A stretch of 64,000 nucleotides of DNA. It comes from Sphaerolaimus hirsutus (taxonomy: Eukaryota; Nematoda; Chromadorea; Monhysterida; Sphaerolaimidae). The stretch lies in NCBI GenBank assembly GCA_964036195.1, contig OZ038452.1, positions 7,992,704 to 8,056,703 of the forward strand. The letters run 5' to 3'. A program made the position numbers and the translations under genes. Positions 34,525 to 46,317 of the stretch are shown in pieces. The notes beneath the pieces were generated by a model. It did not search any database, was not told the origin of the DNA, and worked only from the letters and a program-made list of their open reading frames with translations. Positions within the stretch are counted from its first letter, which is position 1; every line of letters begins with the position of its first letter.

Positions 34525-34802
34525 GGGTGCCAATTTCGCAAGTGGAGAACCAAAACGCCAATCTATATGTGGGACGTAAAAAGTTCAGAGAAAATTAAAT
34601 TTATGAGTGAGAAGTGAAATGCATATAAAAAGTCAAAAACATGTTTTCTTGTGACCTGCCATTTGTCTTTTTACTTGCCTTTTTACTTCACTCGTCACTT
34701 ATAAATGTACTTTTCTTTCACTGTTCACTTGCCATTCAACTTGTCATTAGTTCTCCCTTATAAATTGTTTTTTTCCAGTTCCCAACTTGCGGAATTGGCA
34801 CC
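34525..34802. mobile_element. Relative of the GAGAAGTGA palindrome
   Basis: Left end GGGTGCCAATTTCGCAAGTG, right end CAACTTGCGGAATTGGCACC. The interior has GAGAAGTGAAATG facing repeated CACTTGCCATTCAACTTGTC-like units. Intergenic. Confidence 0.6.
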
Positions 34803-36317
34803 TTATGGCCCTACACCGACTGGTTGACAGCGATGCCAAAATGTCAACCGGTTCTGATCCCAATTCAGTATCTCGATCCCATCATTCTTTTATTTAAATG
34901 TTAAATGTTTCACTAATCTCCTGTGCAAACAAACGTGGCTTTTTTCCACCCAACCTAAAAAGATTAGAATAGATAGATGATAAGCAGATAATTTCGATCG
35001 AGATCATGGGAACATCGACAATGTTGCAAAAACTTTGATACTTTGCAAAATTATATTCTTTGACAGTGATAAAAAATTTTACGTTTAGGTTTTATTCTTC
35101 GTATACACAGGTATTTTAAAAATAACTTACCGTTTTAGTAAACCGTTAAAATACCGTTTTAGTATCTATACTCCAAAATTTGAAAAGGTATTAGCGTTTA
35201 CGTTTTCCAAAAATACCAGTATTTTAACAACTCTGCGGTCTAGTGATGGCAAACAAAAATTCGAAAACTGTTTCTGGCAAAAAATTTTGATTTCAAAAAT
35301 TCATTTGAGAGAAAACACGTACAAATCTGAACTCTTTTCTCCAGAGGGTTTGTCATCGTTAGTAAGTTCAGGCAACGACGTAGGCTCGCTCCTCATCTAT
35401 ACCCGCTACTCATTCAGACCCGGCACTCATCTGGCGTGACCCACTCCCCATCTAGACTATCACTCATCTATATCAGTTACAGCACTGGTGGCCTGGGCGA
35501 TTAGGTAGGGGGTGGGGGGGGGGGGGGTGCCGTTACACAGTGCTGGCGCCAAGCTTTTTTTGTGGGGTAGGGCACAATTATGTAATTGCAACACATGCAG
35601 TGTACCGCAATTATCTTATTACTGTGCCGAAATAGGTAAGATAATTTCTGCGCAGCGCAAGCGTTGACTCCGAAATAGCTTGGTTCCAGCATTTTAGAAG
35701 ATCTACTGGTCTGCGTGACGTCTGCGGTGGGGGGGGGGGGGGGGGTGTATATTGCACGTAGTGCACACTGTGCGACAACTGCAGTGGGGGTATATTGGTA
35801 TAGTGCCGGTCTAAATGAAGAGCGGGTTGAGATGAGAACCGGCTTAGGGTTCAATCAACTACCACACTTGCAAGCGCACAGTCTATTTATGGTGAAAAAT
35901 GGTGCCAGCACATGCGCAAGCTCGCTATTTAAAGTGATTCGTTCTGAAAATGAAAACAGAAGTGTTTTCTAGGTGCTTCATCTAATTGAGAGACACTTTC
36001 ACAACTTCCCCCAAGTCAGCCAAGCTGCCGCAAAGCCAAGGTGCGGCTCCCCGAATACCCCCCCCCCGCGTCTCAGATGCCTAAAGTTTGCAATGGCTAA
36101 ATATATACGTAAGTTTCCTGAACATGTCAAAATGTCAGTGTTTTGTCGCGGCCTGAATCTGGTAGGAAGCTAATGTGGCGGTGTGGTGGCGCAGTTTTAC
36201 GCGGATTTCCAGGATGTTATTTCTTGGTATTTGTTTATATTCATCTTTTTTCTAAAATTTTGATATCGATAATAATATAAAGTGAAAAAACAGTCAGCCT
36301 ACTAAAATAGTTGTATC

Positions 36318-37464
36318 CAACGATGGAAAAAAAACAGAAATTGAACACAGAAACTCATTGAGTTTCTGTGTTTTTGTTTTACACAGAAACACGGAAACTC
36401 ATAAATTTTGAAAAACTCAAAACTCAAATGAGTTTTTTTTTGGAGAACACAGAAACACGGAAACACAGACAAGTTTTTTTAAGTTTTTGTGTTTTTTCAG
36501 TGAAGCGGTTGAATGCACATTAATTCAGTTTAACTAAACAAGATAAGATAAGCATCTATAGTATGTAAATATGTACATAATGTATTCATATTTTATAATG
36601 GTACAAAAAAGAAATTCAAGATGGCATGCACATCTCATGGTGGATTTGACAATTTCAGTTTCATTATTTAAGTTTAAGTGACATTTAAGTATACCTTATT
36701 ACCTTGAATTAACTCCCCTCAAAATGGACTGGTGAGATAATAAGCCCCACCCCCCCTCAAAATACCCCCCTCCGGGATGATGTACATCATGTATCCAATG
36801 TACATGATGTATTTATTACTGCTAATTTCATCGCAGCTACACATAGACTGTACTAGGTTGTGTAGCTATCTACATGTTTATTTCAAATATATCCTGTTTG
36901 TATGCATTTATAACCTGTTTTGGGTACATAAATGCCTACTATTTTCTATGATCCTTACAAAACTTTCTGACAAAATTATAATGCCCATGGGGGTATTTCA
37001 AGGTAATATGGTAGTTGTAGTTCAAATCAATTCCGTAGTCTTCCATACAGTGCACATCCATTGAAGAATTTTGGAGTACTGCGTAAATTGTCATTTCTGG
37101 GCATTTTGTTGCTGGTGTTGTGATGTTGATGTCCTCATTGTGGACACTTTTATGGACTTTTTTGACACTTGAATGAATACACAAATGTTATGTGGGGTTA
37201 AACATGTGCAAAACCAATATTTTATAAGGAAACCACTGTTTCCAGATCGAAACGCTGTAAATCAAAATTTTTGGGGGGAAAACTTGAATTTTTTGGAAAA
37301 AACTTGAGTTTTTTTAGAAAAAACTAAAAAAACTCAAGTTTTTACAAAAACACAGAAATAAAAACAGAGTTACTCAATTGAAAAAAACTCAAAACACAGG
37401 TATTCGTTTTTGAAAAACTCAAAACACAGAAAGTGTTTTTTTTTGGAGAACTTACCCATCGTTG
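36318..37464 (+). mobile_element. hAT-like element with CAACGATGG ends, copy A
   Basis: 1147 bp with inverted tips CAACGATGG / CCATCGTTG and the perfect duplication GTTGTATC (36310-36317, 37465-37472). The subterminal zones are rich in ACACAGAAACTC and TTGGAGAACACAGAAACAC repeats. An internal TACCTTATTACCTTGAATTA segment begins near 36690. No transposase seen. Confidence 0.85.
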
Positions 37465-38396
37465 GTTGTATCTGCTGCGTGCAAAATATAAATTACATCT
37501 AATTATAGTTCAAATCCCTATTAGCAACATGTTATCAGAATTCTTACTCCTTTGTACCCTTTTTTACGCCATACCATCAACGATGGGTATGTTCTCCAAA
37601 AAAAACACTTTGTGTTTTGAGTTTTTCAAAAATGAATACCTGTGTTTTGAATTTTTATGCTCGAAAAAAACTTGAGTAACACTGTTTTTATTTCTGTGTT
37701 TTTTGTAAAAACTTGAGTTTTTTTGCGTTTTTTTCTAAAAAACTCGAGTTTTTTTCCAAAAAATTCAAGTTTCCCCCCAAAAAATTTCGATTTACAGCAT
37801 TTCGATCTGGAATTTGTCTTGTTGATCTGGTTTTCTTATAAAATATTGGTTTTACACACGATTTAACCCCACATAACATTTGTGTATTCATTCAAGTGTC
37901 AAAAAAGTCCATAAAAATGTCCACAATGAGGACATCAACATCACGACACCAGCAACAAAATGCCCAGAAATGACAATTTAATTTCATCAGAAATTTTTGT
38001 AAGGATCATAGCAAAAAGTAGGCATTTACGTACCCAAAACAGGTTATAAATGCATACAAACAGGATATATTTGAAATAAACATGTAGATAGCTACACAAC
38101 CTAGTACAGTCTATGTGTAGCTGCGATGCAAATTAGCAGTAATAAATACATCATGTACATTGGATCCATGATGTACATCATCCCGGAGGGGGCTATTTCG
38201 AGGGGGGGGGGCTTATTATTTCACTAGTCCATTTTGAGGGGGGGTTAATTCAAGGGGGGTTAATTCGAGGTAATAAGGTATACTTAAATGTTGAAACTTA
38301 AATTGTCAAATCCACCATGAGATGTGCATGCCATCTTGAATTTCTTTTTGTACCATTATAAAATATGAATACATTATGTACATATTTACATACTAT

Positions 38397-39891
38397 TAGG
38401 GTGTCAAAAAAATTTTTTTACGGAAAACGGAAAGGTAAAAAATTTTCACTTTACGGAAAACGGAAAACGGAAAGGTAAAAAAAAATTTCTGCCGGAAAAC
38501 GGAAAGGTAAAAAAATTTCACTCAGCGGAAAACGGAAAATGGAAAGGTAAAAAAAATTTATCAGCCGGAAAACGGAAAAATGAAATGCCGGAAAACGGAA
38601 AACGGAAAGCAAAATTTTCACGGAAACAGAAAAAATAAAGTGAAATTTGCACGGAAATGGACAAATTTGCATGCAGGTATGCCTGTTTGGCTTTGATTGT
38701 GGTAGCTGTACATTCTGCAACTATGGATCACTCCAGTAACTTCACTTGTAGTTCAAGCTTAACTGAACCAACAAAAAATCATCAAAAGGTAGCAAAAATA
38801 CACTACAACAACAATAAAGTTGGAGTAGATGTGGGTTGACACGGGGCCCACTACCCCAAGACACAGTTGGGAGAGCAAGTTTATTGCACAGTGCTGAACT
38901 GAACATTCATCACAAAAGGTCACAGGTGGTGTGCACTTGAAACATAACAATGGTGGGTTTGGTAATAACCCCATCTACACTACTACTCAACTTCTCGGGG
39001 GGTAACCGGATTATATGACCTTGGATAATCATAAAAAGGTAAGAGATACAACACAGTTTACAAGTTTCACATATCTGAAGTTACAAAAACCAATTGAACA
39101 ATGTTTGCATGGGAAAACAGAAAAGCTTATACATAAAAGAGTTTCCTCAATCAAATGAACAAATTTCAAGTCTTGCATTGACAGCAGGTCTTTTATCCAA
39201 CATCCATCAACTTGGACTTCTGCTGCACTTTCCTTGATGTGTTGCATGAGGGCTTGACCATTCTGCAACATTTGCAGAATCAGCAGTCTTCCCAAATCGA
39301 TAGGCGGGTGGTCGTAACTTGATGTCGCAGGTTGACAAATCAGCCAAATCAGTTTGTGTGGTGATGTTGCGCAGACATCAGGTAGTCGGGATTTCCAAGC
39401 AGAATCGAGCCGTCAGCAGCAAACATCTTGACTCCAAGTTTTGTGAGAATGTCTCTCTCTTCACGTCTTTGTGAGCACATCCGATACAGATTTGGATACA
39501 GATAAAAATTATGAATGACACAAGAACCTGGTAGAAAAAAACACCATAGTGGAAAACGATAAATACAGATTGGAAAAATAATGGAAAAATGCCAGAAAAC
39601 TGAAAATCGAGCCAGAAAATGGAAAAATGGCCTGGAAAAATGGAAATGGAAAGGAAAAAAATTTTCAGCCGGAAAACGGAAAAATGGGCCGGAAAAACGG
39701 AAACGGAAAGGTAAAAAATTTTCAGCTGCCAGAAAACGGAAAACGGAAAGGTAAAAAATTTTCAGCTACCGGAAAACGGAAAACGGAAAGGTAACAAAAT
39801 TTCAGCTGCCGGAAAACAGAAAACGGAAAGGTAAAAAATTTTCCTGCGGAAAGGCGGAAACGGAAAACGGAAACGGAAATTTGACACCCTA
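38397..39891. mobile_element. hAT-like element with CGGAAAA arrays, inserted into copy B
   Basis: 1495 bp between TAGGGTGTCAAA and TTTGACACCCTA. The left duplication CATACTAT is at 38389-38396. The right one is split: CATA at 39892-39895, then a later insertion, then CTAT within TACTAT at 40462-40467. Arrays of CGGAAAACGGAAAGGTAAAA occupy both ends (38410-38640, 39590-39880). The centre (38650-39540) has short open frames on both strands but nothing I recognise as transposase. Confidence 0.82.
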
Positions 39892-39895
39892 CATA

Positions 39896-40461
39896 CAGGG
39901 GTGGGCATTTTCAGTTACCGCTGGAAAAACGCGATAGCTTGAGCTACGGTTGAGCTATCACAGTGAGATCTTAACACAATAGAGTAGACTCCATAGGACA
40001 CCTATTCTGAAGTTTGCAACCCAAACGGCCACATTTTGGGTGAGTTGTGGAACACACAGTTTTTAGTGTATTTTTGTGACTTGACCCCCCTTATCTCGGG
40101 ACTGGGGGACTATTCTAAGAGAAAAAAAAGAATTTGGTCGTAGCCCCGACCCCAAACCCCAACATACTCAAAGGGCAACAAAATCGGCCAATGTACGACA
40201 GAATAGGACGACACCAAATACCGGTGACCCCCCCCCTCAAACGCCACCCTTGATTGATCCTATGGGTGACGCCTAGCTCACAAAATTACACTAAAAACTG
40301 TGTGTTCCACAACTCACCTAAAATGTAGCCGTTTGGGTTGCAAACTTCAGAATAGGTGTCCTATGGAGTCTACTCTATTGTGTTAAAATTTCACTGTCGT
40401 AGCTCAACCGTAGCTTACGCTATCGCGTTTTTCCAGCGGTAACTGAAAATGCCCACCCCTG
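39896..40461. mobile_element. Fold-back element with CAGGGGTGGGCATTTTC ends and TA duplication
   Basis: 566 bp with inverted arms of more than 200 bp that are nearly identical, beginning CAGGGGTGGGCATTTTCAGT. It sits between CATA and TACTAT, which restores the CATACTAT duplication of the neighbouring element if one TA is a target duplication. A TA target fits the Tc1/mariner type. It is the youngest of three nested insertions. Confidence 0.78.
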
Positions 40462-41095
40462 TACTATACATGTTTATCTTATCTTTTTTAGTATAACTGA
40501 ATTGATGTGCATTCAACCGCTTCGCTGAAAAAAACACAAAAACTCAAAAAAACGTTTCTGTGTTTCCGTGTTTCTGTGTTTCTGTGTTCTCCAACAAAAA
40601 ACTCATTTGAGTTTTGAGTTTTTCAAAATTAATGAGTTTCCGTGTTTCTGTGTAAAACAAAAACACAGAAACTCAATGAGTATCTGTGTTCAATTTCTGT
40701 GTTTTTTACATCGTTGCATACCATTGCTTGAAAACTACTCCAACAATGCGCATTTACACGGCATTTACATGTTAACCTACCTAAATACCTGAATATAGGT
40801 AAAATCTATTCATTGCAAATGCTCCTTTCACTTCCGCCAGACATTATTATTATTGCGTATTCTTGTATCAGGTTACCTGGTTTTTCTTAATGTGTGTTTT
40901 TATTCCAAAGATTTTATAAACCAAAAATTACTGCTGTTTGAAGATAACGTGCAAGAATCACATAAAAATGTACCTAAATACAGAGTACAGTTATGGGGAT
41001 GCACGCCATTTTTCAGCCAAATTTGTTTGAACACGTCTCGTCAGTCGTATAAATACTCATCATATTTGAAAAATAATCGTTTTAAACTGCTGTTA

Positions 41096-41512
41096 CCGTA
41101 TTTATTCTAATAGAACGGCGCCGTTCTATTTTTTCGTTATTTTTACTTGCCATTCTATTTTTCATCAAACTTTTTCACACGCAATTTTGCACTTTTGCAT
41201 TTGAACACAGTATCTATAGTAAGACATGGGCGGCATTTTAATATCAGAGCATCATTTTAAACAAAAACAAATGTGAAAACAACCCCTGAATCATAGTTCT
41301 GAACACCCTGGATGTATTCAACACCAACTTTTTGAAATATTTTTGTGTTTTGGCACTGCAACGTAATCTCTACGTGCCGTTCTATTGGAGGTGCGGTGCG
41401 GTTCTATTGGAGCATGCCGTTCTTTTCTGTTCGTGGGTGTAAAAAGTGCCTAAACCTGCCGTTCTATTGGAGGTGCCGTTCTATTAGAAGAAATACGATA
41501 GTTCTATTTGAG
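41096..41512. mobile_element. TACCGTATTTATTCTAATAGAACGG element
   Basis: A short member of the family at 30798-31668. The left end TACCGTATTTATTCTAATAG and the right end CTATTAGAAGAAATACGATA are inverted, with GCCGTTCTATTGGAG units just inside. No coding content. Confidence 0.65.
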
Positions 41513-41999
41513 AAAAGTTACAAAGTAATTCCAGCGCACCAATGTGGCCAATCACGGAGTTCCTTTAAAAATACCGGTATTTTGTGAAAAAGTTCACGTA
41601 AATTTAAATACCCCTAGGTAAATTTACCTTTTTATTTGTACACTTGCTACCCTATTGCCTCTAGTTATCCCTCCCCGGATTATTATCCCCGTGAATCCCT
41701 CCCCCCCCCCCCGGAAAACCCCAGGTCTGACCGAGCTGAGGAAAAAATACCCCCCTCGAAATACCCCCATCTGGAAAAATGTACATACATTATGTATGCA
41801 ATATACATGATGTAAACGTGTAAACACGCTTACGATTACACGGGTATACACATGTAAATAGAAAATACATGTTTACACGAAAATTGATGTTCTGTCAATG
41901 ACGTTAGTTTATCCGTGTCGTTGAAAGAATTTGGAGCTGTCAAAATATTTACCTGCCTGGTGCCATTCATGTAGATGTATTCATAAAAATACCTTGTAT

Positions 42000-43620
42000 A
42001 CAAATCTGTCCATCCATTTTTCCCTCCATTATTCGCCCAGATTTACCTTGAAACAGTAAATTAGACTCCGTGAGGTTTTTGTTCCCAGTTTTTATTTAGT
42101 TCCCGGTTGTACACTGCAGGTTTTTGTGCTTTCCGTCTGGGCGGTTTTCAGATCAAATTACTATTTACTTTTGAATCATTATCGTTTGAATACTCTGAAA
42201 CTCTTTGTCTGCAAATTTTTTATCTTCTCTGCAATCACCATCCATGATCTTAAGACTCACCTCGCAATGACGTTTAATTTTTTGCCTAACGTTCCAACTT
42301 GTGGACACTTCTAATGACCTGATGTTTTGATCATGTTTTTCCATTGAGGCAAGAAGAAAGAGTTGGCATTTTTGATAAGTAGAGTCGGAATAGAGTTGGC
42401 ATTTTTTTAAATGTATGAAAAATGTATAAGAAATAATAAAATACAATTAAACTAAGTTATGTTTGTGTAAAAATTGAGAATAAAACTTGAAGCAGTATTC
42501 TTCCGACCTAGTATTCTATTGAAGTCAGGTGGACGACACTATATGTAATTTTCACTTTGATGTAATATTCACTAACATGTGATATTCCCCACGCAACTGA
42601 AAGGCGTTTACACAACCGCTGAGACCACGTGTGTTCCGACAAAAGTCTTCCATTTAAGTTTGCGCAGTTTCGTAGTTCGGTCAGGCCACCGCGCGTAGAA
42701 AATGTCTAACTTTGGCGGGGAATACTTTACACTGCGTAGGTAGGCTACTGTGGCGAGCGGAATAGAAAGTGTAATTTGTCTGTGTTGTTTTTCTGTGTTA
42801 TGCATTTTTGTAATAAGTACTTAATGTTTAAATACATGCTGCTGAAGTTTTGCGTTTGATCATTCTCCAAAAATATATTTTGTTGTGGTTTTTTATGTTG
42901 TTTGTTGTTTTGGTTTTTCACTTTTTCTGTATTTTAGTATTCTCGGCTGTTGGCTTGCGATAAATTTTTCAATATTTCATTTTTTTATCGAAAAGTACTC
43001 TATAGGAAGCACTTTTGATGTCGATTGACTTTTCCAGTTTTACATGATGATATCGTTATTAACAAACCTTCGACATTCTATGGCATAAACAATCGTCCTT
43101 CTCTGGTGTTGGGGTGTCTAAACTATTTCCAATTAATGACCAATGGAAACTATATTTCTCGACTCATTTTTTCTTCCAGAACAAATACTTTAACCTCAAT
43201 CATTCACATAATTTTTAAATTTGAGTTTTTATGGTAAAAACGGCAGCGACGGTTACCAGATTGCCCCGTTTGCGTACGCCTCCATAAATCATTTTTGTCA
43301 CGTAAATATTAAAATGCATTTTTCTAATGACTGCAGTAAATCGAGAAGGCAGGGCGCGTTGAAGCAAGTTTTGTGACGTCAAGTTGTTTCTCATTAACTG
43401 AGCTGAGTTGCCAGCAAAGTGTTCCTTCGTTATGCTGATAACTACATATTTTGCACAGCCCGCGTGGCTGCCGATGGAAATGTTTTTCAGAAAAATGTGG
43501 ACAAATATGTTTACAAATTGAGATACTTTTTGGGAAATAGTTTTCAAATTATTCAAGGCTGTTTTATCACCAAACATATTTTTTGTTGATTACTTTTGTG
43601 AACGCCGTCACTGAAATCAT
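42000..43620. other. Intergenic, nothing recognised
   Basis: AT-rich DNA without supported genes or delimited elements. The minus-strand frame at 43215-43577 is open for 120 codons but has AT-rich codons and no recognisable motif. Confidence 0.45.
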
Positions 43621-43630
43621 ATTGCTCATG

Positions 43631-43942
43631 GGACAGTCCCAGACCCTGTAAATTGTAAAATACCCTGTAAAATGACATTTGTCATGTAAAAGACCCTGTA
43701 AAATAGCAGGTGTCACGTAAAAGACCTTGTCAAATGTCAAATGTCATGTAGAAGACCCTTTAAGATGTCATGTGTATCTAAATCTTAACACATGACACTT
43801 TACAGCGTCTTTCACATGACATTTGACACTTGAGTCATTACATAACACCTGACATTTTACAAGGTTTTTACATGACATATGACATTTTACAGGGTTTTTT
43901 TACACTTAACAGGGTCTTTTACAAGGTCTGGGACTGGCACCA
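43631..43942. mobile_element. Longer relative of the introner-like palindrome
   Basis: Starts GGGACAGTCCCAGACCCTGT and ends GGTCTGGGACTGGCACC. The interior is several tandem ATGTAAAAGACCCTGT / AAATGTCAAATGTCATG units on each side of a central symmetry axis near 43780. It lies between genes and appears to be an expanded member of the same family. Confidence 0.7.
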
Positions 43943-44718
43943 TATCTTGTTTGACACATTCACGCCATCTTTTGTGCACACTTGCAATTACCTCTCTTCC
44001 ATTCCCTGAAAAATCAGGAACTATCTATCAATTTACATTTTTCTTTTAGAATTTTAGAAATGTAGAGTTTGACGGCAATTAATTTTCTAAATTCTTGAAA
44101 ATGCAAGTAATTTCAACCTTCTGGCCACCTGGGAATGAGAAGGCAATCATGTTCTGTGTCATGCGAAGCATTTCACCCGTGTGCATGTGACGGCGATATA
44201 CCTATGCGGTGCACTGCTCAATTGATTGGAATTAGCGGAATTAGTTTCCGCGACTTTTGAAACGCTAATTGGATTGCAAAACATCATTATTCCGGGAGGC
44301 TAATTACTTTCTGTTTTTTTGTTTTAAGCTACCTCTCATTATATCTGCCTTAGCTTAATGTTGCGTGATTTGTTGCAATATACCTATTTAAATCAGTGCT
44401 ATTTTTCTTTTCAAACCCTCCAAGTAAACTTTTATGCCGCACTGCAGTCACCATTTACGAAAAAAGTGACTACAAAATAGCTGCTATTGGTGTACAAGTT
44501 CAGCTATCTATCGCTCTGGGAGTAGCTGAAGCTAAAATTCCGTCCCAAAGAAAAAGTTGCAGCGGTCAACCATGGCGCCTGTCATCACGTAGAATTTGTC
44601 CAGCGGCGGCGGTTTCCGGCCCAATGTCCGGGACCTGCTGCAGTCCGATTCCTCATAACTTTTCAAGTTTGACGATTTGTAAGTGTGGATAACTGAGTAC
44701 TGTGGATTGAAGTGTTCT

Positions 44719-44955
44719 GGTGCCAGTTCCGCAAATTGAGAAGTGAGAAGTGAAGTGGCATATGCGAAGTGAATTGAGAAGAAAATTGGCAAAAGCAAAG
44801 TTAAATGGCAAGTAAATTGGCAAAAGTAAGTAAAAGTAAAAATAATAAAAAGTTATTTCCCTTCGCTTTTGCCAATTTCCTTCCCAATCAACTTCTCATT
44901 TCACTTCTCATTTGCCATTTCACTTCTCACTTCTCAATTTGCGGAACTGGCCCCT
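44719..44955. mobile_element. Palindromic element with CCGCAAATTGAGAAGTGA arms
   Basis: Left tip GGTGCCAGTTCCGCAAATTG, right tip CAATTTGCGGAACTGGCCCC, with GAGAAGTGA / TCACTTCTC units pairing inward. The tips (GGTGCCAGTTCC / GGAACTGGC) resemble those of the introner-like family, but the arms differ, which suggests a sister family using similar ends. A degenerate neighbour follows at about 44992-45200. Confidence 0.7.
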
Positions 44956-45528
44956 GCTCAATTTGATCATTCAACTTCAGTTTGAACATCAGGGTCAATT
45001 CCGCAAATGAAAATTGAGCAGTGAAATGAGAAGTGAAAAGTTAAATGCAAGTAAACTTTCTACTTCTCACTTCTTATTTTACTTTGTTTTGAAGATTATA
45101 CTTCTCATTTCATACATATCTAGCTTCTCATTTTACTTCTCCCTTGACTTTATACTTCTCATTTCACCTCTCAAATGGTTTTTTTAATTATCCACTTGCT
45201 GGATAGGCGCTAGGTTATGCTCACCTTAAAAGTCATTTTTCACTTAGCTTGTTCACCTGTTGTATATTTAGAGATATTTCCAATGCTAAATGTCAACATT
45301 TCTATGCGTTTTGCATTTAGATATACTGTCAAGTGATCAAGAAATTGTAGCCAAACACTTTCTTGTAAACTACTGTAGAAGACATCCACATAAAATATGC
45401 TCTTCTAAACTACCAAATTTACTTCACTTGTAATTGTGAAGCTTTAATAATAAAGAATACTAATCACAAAGGGAAAAAAATGTGCAAAAAGGCTTGGAAC
45501 ATGGTGCATGGTGCACTCCCATAGCACC

Positions 45529-46309
45529 TAGGGTTCAAACAGGATTGACTTTTCGGGATCGGGATCGTGACTGGCTTTTTGAGTTTTTGGGATCAAGATT
45601 GGGATCAGGATTGTCCTTTCGGGATCGGGATCGGGATTGGTTTTTGAGATTTCGGGATTGGGATCGGGATTGATCTTTCAGGATTGGGATCAGGATTGGC
45701 GTTTTTTCGGGAGCGGGATTGCTGGGGGTTTTTTGGAAAGGGGATTAAGGCTAAAAAAATAGGTTTTCAGGGTTTTTCCCCATGATATTTCACAAAATTA
45801 CCCAAAACACCAAAAACAATGGATGCCAGAAATGTTGGATTTAATTGGCATCCAAAACAATGCTACAGATTCATTTAGGCACTGCGCAATGGGCTGCCTG
45901 GCATTGTCATTCACACCACTGTCTACCATATATACATGTGTCTTAACCTTAAACTATGGTAATGCGCACTGTATCAAGTCCATTTGTAGTGGTGTCCATG
46001 CCCACGCAACAGAGAAATAGAGGGAGGTGGGAAAATGCGCACATGCGCGCAAAATTTTTGAAAAGTGCGTACATAATGGTCCTTTAAAAGTGCCATTTCT
46101 GGCACCTTTTGTGTCTGTTAATTTTTCTGGGATCAGGATCAGGATTGGGGCATTTTTTTTCGGGATCAGGATTGGGATTTTCAAAATCTCAGGATCGGGA
46201 TTGGCTTTTTCAAATGTTGGGATCGGGATTGAGGTTTCGGGATCGGGATCGGGACCACAAAATCCCGAAATTTCTCGGGATTCGGGATCGGGATCCCGTT
46301 TGAACCCTA
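45529..46309 (+). mobile_element. Non-autonomous hAT-like element with GGGATC arrays
   Basis: 781 bp between TAGGGTTCAAACAGGATT and GATCCCGTTTGAACCCTA, with the perfect duplication ATAGCACC (45521-45528, 46310-46317). Same ends and plan as the GGGACC elements, but the internal unit is GGGATC/GGGATT and the central sequence is different. Confidence 0.88.
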
Positions 46310-46317
46310 ATAGCACC

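Larger units (their letters stand above)
37578..40716 (-). mobile_element. hAT-like element with CAACGATGG ends, copy B (inverted, interrupted)
   Basis: Reverse-oriented copy of 36318-37464, flanked by the perfect duplication CATACCAT (37570-37577, 40717-40724). It is interrupted by two later insertions (38397-39891 and 39896-40461); without them it is about 1.1 kb, like copy A. Confidence 0.87.

Noticed and set aside
38657-39295. Possible transposase remnant inside the CGGAAAA element (cysteine-containing minus-strand frames)
   Set aside because: The frames are short (71 and 88 codons), not joined by clear splice sites, and show no DDE or BED-type signature I can recognise.
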